From positions 434,001-498,000 of the forward strand of contig JBFMBX010000001.1 of assembly GCA_040754815.1 (NCBI GenBank): a stretch of DNA of 64,000 nucleotides, read 5' to 3'. The translations under genes and the position numbers were made by a program. The notes under the pieces are model-generated. The model saw only the letters and a program-made list of their open reading frames with translations. It was not told the DNA's origin and ran no database searches. The DNA comes from Bellilinea sp040754815. GTDB lineage: Bacteria > Chloroflexota > Anaerolineae > Anaerolineales > Anaerolineaceae. Positions 58,988-64,000 of the stretch are shown here, piece after piece; positions within the stretch are counted from its first letter, which is position 1; every line of letters begins with the position of its first letter.

Positions 58988-60784
58988 ATGACTGAGAACA
59001 TCCTGATTGCCATAGCATGGCCGTATGCCAACGCAGAAATTCATGTGGGCAATGTCACCGGTTCGCATTTGCCGGGCGATATTGTTGCCCGTTATCACCG
59101 TTTGAAAGGCAATCGGGTTTTGATGGTTTCTGGAACCGACTCGCACGGCACCCCGGTTACCCTGCGCGCCGATGCCGAAGGCAAGCCCATCGAAGAGGTT
59201 TATAAACGATTTCACAACGGTTTTCTCGAGCTATTCCTGAAACTAGGCATTCATTACGATTTATTCACCACCACCCACACCCAAAACCACTTCAAAGTTG
59301 CCCAGAGCATCTTTCTTGCGTTGCAGAAAAACGGTTATCTATATACCGAATCTCGTCCGCAATGGTATTCTCCGACCAGCAAACGCTTTTTACCCGACCG
59401 ATATGTGGAAGGCACCTGTTATATCTGCGGTTTCGAAGGTGCCCGTTCGGATCAATGCGACCGCTGCGGCAGTGTCCTGGAGCCGGAAAAACTGATCAAC
59501 CCGCGCTCCAAAGTGGATGGCTCAACCCCCGAATTGCGCGAAACCGAGCATTTTTTCCTCGATCTTTCCAAACTGGAACCCGAAGTTGCCCGTTTTTTGC
59601 GCGAACGTAAGCATTACTGGCGTGAAACGGTCATCGGTCAATCCCTCGGTCAAATCGAATCCGAGGGTCTCAAACCCCGCGCCATCACCCGCGATCTTGA
59701 CTGGGGTATTCCTGTGCCTATCCCCGGCTGGGAAGGCAAGTGTCTTTATGTGTGGTTCGAAGCGGTCATCGGCTATCTTTCTGCGGCAATTGAATGGGCC
59801 AAACTGAATGGAGAACCCCAGGCCTGGAAAGACTGGTGGACCAATCCACAGGCTAAATCTTTTTATTTCATCGGCAAAGATAATATTTTCTTCCATGCTG
59901 CCTGGTGGCCAGCGCAATTGATGGGCACCGGCGAGCAGTTTCTGGAAATCTTTGCCGGCGAAAGCGGGCAGCGGCTGACCCTGCCCTACGATGTCCCGGC
60001 CAATCAATTCATGAACCTCGAAGGGCAGAAAATTTCCGGCAGCCGCAATTGGGCCGTTTATGCGCGTGATTTCCTCAGCCGCTACGATCCCGATCCGCTG
60101 CGTTATTATCTGACCGTCAACATGCCCGAAACGCGCGATACCGATTGGGACTGGGAGGATTTTTACAAGCGCAACAATGATGAACTGGTTGCCACGTGGG
60201 GAAATTTAGCCAACCGCGTATTATCTTTCGCCTACAAGCATTGGGAAGGCGTCATCCCCGACCCTGGCGAACTGACTGCTGCCGATCAGGAACTGCTTGC
60301 CAGCATTGAAAAAGGCTTTGAAACGGTTGGCAAGGAATATGAAACCGTGCATCTGCGCGCCGCGCTGGGTGAAGCCATGCGTCTGGCCAGCGAGGTCAAC
60401 CGTTACCTCGACCAAACCGCCCCGTGGACGAGCATCAAGACGGATAAACAAGCTGCCGCTCGCGCCATTTTCACTGCTATTCGCGCCATTGATAACCTGA
60501 AAATTCTGCTGGCGCCGGTGCTGCCCCACACTGCCGAACGGCTACACCGTTTTCTGGGCTATGAACAACCTCTCTTTGGGCAGGCTTATATTCAGGAAGT
60601 TCAGGACTCGCTCGGCACTCATACCGTAGTGCGCTATGATCCGGATTCGGCCAGCGGTAAATGGCAGCCGAGCCAGCTCAAAGCCGGTTCGCCTATTCTA
60701 AAACCGGAACCGCTATTCAAAAAACTGGACGCGTCCATCATTGCTGAAGAACGCGCCCGTCTGGGTAAACCGGTCGCTCAATAA
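58988..60784 (+). CDS. metG: Methionyl-tRNA synthetase
   Basis: 598 residues. PYANAEIHVGNVTGS has the HIGH box (HVGN, 19-22). A zinc knuckle, CYICGFEGARSDQCDRCGS, is present in the connective peptide. The KMSKS loop reads KISGS (348-352, in GQKISGSRNW). C-terminal anticodon domain helical with no tRNA-binding EMAP appendix. AGGTGGAG precedes the ATG. Single gene; converges on the aldo/keto reductase. Confidence 0.95.
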   Translation: MTENILIAIAWPYANAEIHVGNVTGSHLPGDIVARYHRLKGNRVLMVSGTDSHGTPVTLRADAEGKPIEEVYKRFHNGFLELFLKLGIHYDLFTTTHTQNHFKVAQSIFLALQKNGYLYTESRPQWYSPTSKRFLPDRYVEGTCYICGFEGARSDQCDRCGSVLEPEKLINPRSKVDGSTPELRETEHFFLDLSKLEPEVARFLRERKHYWRETVIGQSLGQIESEGLKPRAITRDLDWGIPVPIPGWEGKCLYVWFEAVIGYLSAAIEWAKLNGEPQAWKDWWTNPQAKSFYFIGKDNIFFHAAWWPAQLMGTGEQFLEIFAGESGQRLTLPYDVPANQFMNLEGQKISGSRNWAVYARDFLSRYDPDPLRYYLTVNMPETRDTDWDWEDFYKRNNDELVATWGNLANRVLSFAYKHWEGVIPDPGELTAADQELLASIEKGFETVGKEYETVHLRAALGEAMRLASEVNRYLDQTAPWTSIKTDKQAAARAIFTAIRAIDNLKILLAPVLPHTAERLHRFLGYEQPLFGQAYIQEVQDSLGTHTVVRYDPDSASGKWQPSQLKAGSPILKPEPLFKKLDASIIAEERARLGKPVAQ

Positions 60785-60785
60785 A

Positions 60786-61742
60786 TTACTGCCAGCGGCT
60801 GGCTTCGTTCAATCTGGACATCTCATCATCGTTCAGGCGTAAATCGGCTGCGTTTAAATTATCTTCCAGCTGTTCGATGGAGCGCGGGCCAATGATCGGG
60901 CTTGTGATTCCGGGCTGGGTTAGCAGCCATGCCAGTGCCACCTGAGAAACAGAAACTCCCCGCTGAAGGGCAATTTCGTCCAATGCGTCCAGCGTTTTCC
61001 AGCCGCTTTCGGTGAAGTAGCGTGAAACATTGCGCTGGCTTTCAACCTGAGTTTGCCCGCGGCGGTATTTACCGCTCAAAAACCCGCCTGCCAGCGGACT
61101 GTATGGCAGCACCCCAAGCCCATAGGTCTGGCAAACTTGCGCCAGTTCCCGTTCGTATTCGGCGCGGTGCACCAGATTGTAATGCGGTTGAAGCGAATCA
61201 AAGCGTGCCAGCCCCAATTTATCAGAAGTCCATAAAGCCTGCATCAACCGCCAGGCGGGATAATTCGAACAGCCGATGTACCGCACTTTTCCCATTCGTA
61301 CCAGATCATCCAGCGCGGAAAGCGTCTCTTCGATGGACGTTTGATCGTCATACCAGTGAGTCTGGTACAGGTCAATATAATCGGTTTGCAGGCGGCGCAA
61401 GGATTGCTCGACGGCGTGAAAAATGTGCGCCCGCGAGAGGCCTTCATCATTCGGCGCATCGCCAACCCTGCCGCGCACCTTGGTGGCAATGATCACCTCA
61501 TGACGGGGAATGCCGTTGCGTTTCATCCAGTTGCCGATGATGGTTTCAGCCACCCCGCCGGGGTTACCCGCCGCCCAGCGGGAATAAATATCGGCTGTAT
61601 CAATAAAATTGATGCCCGCCTCGAACGAGCGGCTGAGAATCCGATAGGATTCATCTTCACCTGCAGTCCAGCCGAACTGCATACTGCCCATGCACAGTGC
61701 CGAAACTTTCAGCCCTGTCCGCCCCAGTTTGCGGTATTCCAT
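60786..61742 (-). CDS. Aldo/keto reductase
   Basis: 318 residues from the ATG at 61742 (AGGAGGAGG upstream). TIM barrel with GINFIDTADIYS, catalytic Asp/Tyr/Lys (IATKVRG) and YQTHWYDDQT His region, plus the NADPH-binding IIGPRSIEQLEDNL at the end. Reduces carbonyls with NADPH; substrate unknown. It ends two bases from metG. Confidence 0.9.
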   Translation of the reverse strand: MEYRKLGRTGLKVSALCMGSMQFGWTAGEDESYRILSRSFEAGINFIDTADIYSRWAAGNPGGVAETIIGNWMKRNGIPRHEVIIATKVRGRVGDAPNDEGLSRAHIFHAVEQSLRRLQTDYIDLYQTHWYDDQTSIEETLSALDDLVRMGKVRYIGCSNYPAWRLMQALWTSDKLGLARFDSLQPHYNLVHRAEYERELAQVCQTYGLGVLPYSPLAGGFLSGKYRRGQTQVESQRNVSRYFTESGWKTLDALDEIALQRGVSVSQVALAWLLTQPGITSPIIGPRSIEQLEDNLNAADLRLNDDEMSRLNEASRWQ

Positions 61743-61857
61743 TACCTCCTCCTGAGATTTAGAATTGTGATTCGGGGAAATTATAAAACACAAGTTTTTA
61801 ACCATCTGCTTAAAATCGGTTAGAATTGAACCATCTCCTGATCACCAACCTTTGCCC

Positions 61858-62658
61858 ATGACATCGTGGTACAGTCCTTTGGATGACCTGAACGCTGCAA
61901 TACGCCAATGGTGGCTGATTGTCGTGTTGATGACGCTGGGGGTGTGCGGAGGGTTGCTCGCCTTCCAGATTCAACCGCCATTGTACGAAGCCCGCGCCGA
62001 AATTGCCCTGAATGTGGACTTGAGCCGTACCGGCACACTGAGCGATCAAAATCAGGATATTCTGATCAACACCACCGGGCGGGTTATGGCAACCGCCGCC
62101 ATCATGGACGACCTGAAACAACAGGCCATCCAGTCTGGCTGGCTGAATCCGAACCAGAATCCCCAGCGGTTGTTTTTCATCGAACGCCGGGCCGAAAGCT
62201 TTGTTTTGCGTGTCCAGCACCGCAACCCTCAGGCGGCTCTGGAACTGGCCGACCACTGGAGCGATCTCGCCCTGCGCGCCCTCGAAGCCGCCTCGATTTC
62301 CGCACTGGAAGCCAGTTTGCTGGAAAATTATCTGAACGGTCTGCTTACCTGCCTGCAGCAGCAAAGTGTGCATGGAGTTGAAGCGCACCCCTGTTCCTTT
62401 CGGAATATCTCCGAATTACAGCAAGAAATTACCAGAACCGGAGCCGAACTCAAGGCCGCCCGCACCAATGCGCGGGGGATCATTCCCGGCATCCGTTTCA
62501 CGCTCATTCAGCCGGCCACTCTGCTGCCCCGACCGGTGCAGTTTCAACGGGTGAACTACCTTGCCGGCGGGGCGCTGACCGGACTGGTTCTGGCTTTGAT
62601 CATTATTCACCTGCGCCTGCTTGATCAGGTGACAAAGAAGAGAAGTCGAATTGCCTAG
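61858..62658 (+). CDS. Wzz-like polysaccharide chain-length protein
   Basis: 266 residues. N-terminal helix (about 19-37), periplasmic helical part, and a second membrane helix near 236-255, then a positive tail. This is the Wzz/LpsE layout without a kinase domain. The ATG at 61858 is chosen over a TTG at 61852; no good SD is seen. It ends inside the next gene. Confidence 0.75.
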   Translation: MTSWYSPLDDLNAAIRQWWLIVVLMTLGVCGGLLAFQIQPPLYEARAEIALNVDLSRTGTLSDQNQDILINTTGRVMATAAIMDDLKQQAIQSGWLNPNQNPQRLFFIERRAESFVLRVQHRNPQAALELADHWSDLALRALEAASISALEASLLENYLNGLLTCLQQQSVHGVEAHPCSFRNISELQQEITRTGAELKAARTNARGIIPGIRFTLIQPATLLPRPVQFQRVNYLAGGALTGLVLALIIIHLRLLDQVTKKRSRIA

Positions 62659-64000
62659 AAAGATCGAATCTTTTCTTCTCAACATTTTTTGGGCTGGCTT
62701 GATTGTGTTTTTGCCAGTCACCAGTCTGCCGCTTCTTTCCAAAGTCGTTGGGGGCAGCATGGTTGCGCCGGCTTCTGCATTACCTTTACTGGTTTTGATG
62801 TCAGGGTTCGTTCCACTGTATTTTTGGAGACGCCCTCAATTGCCCCCTCAGGTAATACCGTTGTTTTTCTTTATTCTCGTTGCTATTGCCAGCACGGCTT
62901 TATCATTTTTTGTGGAATTTCCCCTTTTTCGGGAGGTCAGTCGTTCGAGAAATTCACTGGCAGGAATCATAACGCTGGGGATTGGCATTTCTTTTTTTCT
63001 GGCTGCTTTGCTGCTCACCGACTCCGAAAACCGACTCGCGTTTTATTTAAAGTGGGTTAATATCGGCGGCATCATTGCCCTGACATGGGCAGGGCTTCAA
63101 TCGGTATACTGGTACATAACAGAGGGATACCCTGACTGGATGTATGCAATTCAAGGGTGGATTTCTTCCAGCGGCAATTTATATGTTCGCCGAACGACCG
63201 GGCTGGCATTCGAACCTTCCTGGCTTGGACATCAACTGGTCATGTTCTACCTGCCTTACTGGCTGGCGGCCAGTTTTCGGGGTTTCAGTGTATTTGGTAA
63301 ACGGCTGTGGAAATTTTCCGCCGAAAATATTTTGCTGGCAGGCGGTATTCTCATCCTTCTGCTTTCGCTGGCCCGCAGTGCGCTGCTCTCGTTCAGTCTA
63401 TCAGCCGGCTGGTTGATCATCCTGCTGACCGCCCGATTCGCTTCCCACCTGCACGTTCGGTTCAGCAGTCACAAGCCTGTAAATTCCGCTCCTCACGCCT
63501 CTCGTCTGCTAAAAATATCCATCTGGCTGCTCATCCTCACCGCTTACGCAGGTGTTTTGCTGGCAGGGGTGTTTCTCATCACCCGTCTGGATCCGCGCAT
63601 GGAAGACCTCTTCCGCATTTTAAGCAATCCATACAATCCGCTAGAAGCCGCCAATTATTTATATTTTGGTGAGCGAGTAGCGTTCTGGGTCACCGGCTTA
63701 CAAATTTTCAACCACTTTCCGCTGGTGGGTGTGGGACTGGAGAATGCCGGCTACTTTTTCCCAGAAATGCTGCCCCCTTTCGGCTGGACGGTGGTCGAAT
63801 CTCATAAGATGTATTACAGTAATGCCCTGCCCAATACCCTCAGTCTGTGGGTGCGCCTGCTGAGCGAAACCGGTGTTCTTGGTTTCTCCGCCTTTTTGAG
63901 TTTTTTGTACCTCTTATGGAGAACTGCCCGTTTGCTTCACCGTCATCCGCAACCGCTCATCAGCACGCTGGCTCTCACCGCCCAGCTCACCCTGCTGGCT
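62651..64000 (+). CDS. O-antigen ligase-like membrane protein, 3' end outside window
   Basis: Open for exactly 450 codons to the window edge. Start TTG at 62651, overlapping the Wzz-like stop. Many membrane helices; a Wzy/WaaL-like loop appears with FGERVAFWVTGLQIF and VGVGLENAGYFFPEM. It likely joins or polymerises polysaccharide units. The start codon is uncertain. Confidence 0.8.
   Translation, partial: MPRKIESFLLNIFWAGLIVFLPVTSLPLLSKVVGGSMVAPASALPLLVLMSGFVPLYFWRRPQLPPQVIPLFFFILVAIASTALSFFVEFPLFREVSRSRNSLAGIITLGIGISFFLAALLLTDSENRLAFYLKWVNIGGIIALTWAGLQSVYWYITEGYPDWMYAIQGWISSSGNLYVRRTTGLAFEPSWLGHQLVMFYLPYWLAASFRGFSVFGKRLWKFSAENILLAGGILILLLSLARSALLSFSLSAGWLIILLTARFASHLHVRFSSHKPVNSAPHASRLLKISIWLLILTAYAGVLLAGVFLITRLDPRMEDLFRILSNPYNPLEAANYLYFGERVAFWVTGLQIFNHFPLVGVGLENAGYFFPEMLPPFGWTVVESHKMYYSNALPNTLSLWVRLLSETGVLGFSAFLSFLYLLWRTARLLHRHPQPLISTLALTAQLTLLA

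Overview
The window looks like a chromosomal segment of a free-living bacterium, most likely a Chloroflexota of the Anaerolineae type. This is an inference. It rests on a complete System I cytochrome c maturation operon with an atypical CcmE, a T-box-controlled trpS-trpB2 pair, a BTAD/ATPase giant regulator, many lipoproteins and secreted proteins, good AGGAGG ribosome sites, and sigma-70-like TTGACA/TATAAT promoters. I see no rRNA, insertion sequence, integrase, phage gene or CRISPR array. One tRNA is present.

Layout. 1-1.8 kb: thioredoxin-like protein (cut by the edge), a DinB/ClbS-like protein and inorganic pyrophosphatase. 1.9-4.8 kb: T-box leader, tryptophanyl-tRNA synthetase and TrpB2. 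4.8-13.4 kb, minus strand: ccm operon (E-F-H-G, zinc-ribbon protein, diheme lipoprotein, A-B-C-D). 13.6-16.1 kb, minus: nucleosidase, GT28 glycosyltransferase and CinA-like amidase. 16.2-17.5 kb: GH1 beta-glycosidase, followed by a stretch of decayed genes. 18-21 kb: orphan membrane protein and a two-component system. 21.2-23.9 kb: RNase D, beta-CASP metallo-hydrolase and tRNA-Ser(CGA). 24.2-41.3 kb: a loosely organised accessory stretch with a BTAD regulator, secreted proteins, a glycosyltransferase, two penicillin-binding-like serine hydrolases, small membrane proteins, a NERD-helicase, an LLM oxidoreductase, two secreted paralogues, a halogenase-like flavoprotein and a SWIM mini-protein. 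41.5-46.2 kb, minus: GNAT, SPFH/NfeD pair, and an ABC transporter with its own GbsR/MarR-type regulator.

46.5-58.9 kb is the most coherent block: a glycerol/dihydroxyacetone regulon on the plus strand. It runs dhaR-like activator, glpF, dhaK, dhaL, glpK, small membrane protein, glpA, an SdhB/FrdB-type iron-sulfur subunit, two SdhC/SdhD-type membrane anchors, and a DhaM-HPr-complete EI fusion. Glycerol would enter by GlpF, be phosphorylated by GlpK and be oxidised by GlpA. The electrons would plausibly pass through succinate-dehydrogenase-type B/C/D subunits to quinone in place of GlpB/GlpC. Dihydroxyacetone would be phosphorylated by DhaK-DhaL, which are recharged from PEP by the single-chain DhaM-HPr-EI. 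Between dhaR and glpF lie a perfect palindrome with a second degenerate copy 31 bp downstream (likely DhaR sites), a promoter, a possible 23-codon leader peptide and an intrinsic terminator.

59-64 kb: methionyl-tRNA synthetase, aldo/keto reductase, and the start of a polysaccharide locus (Wzz-like protein and an O-antigen-ligase-like protein cut by the window edge).
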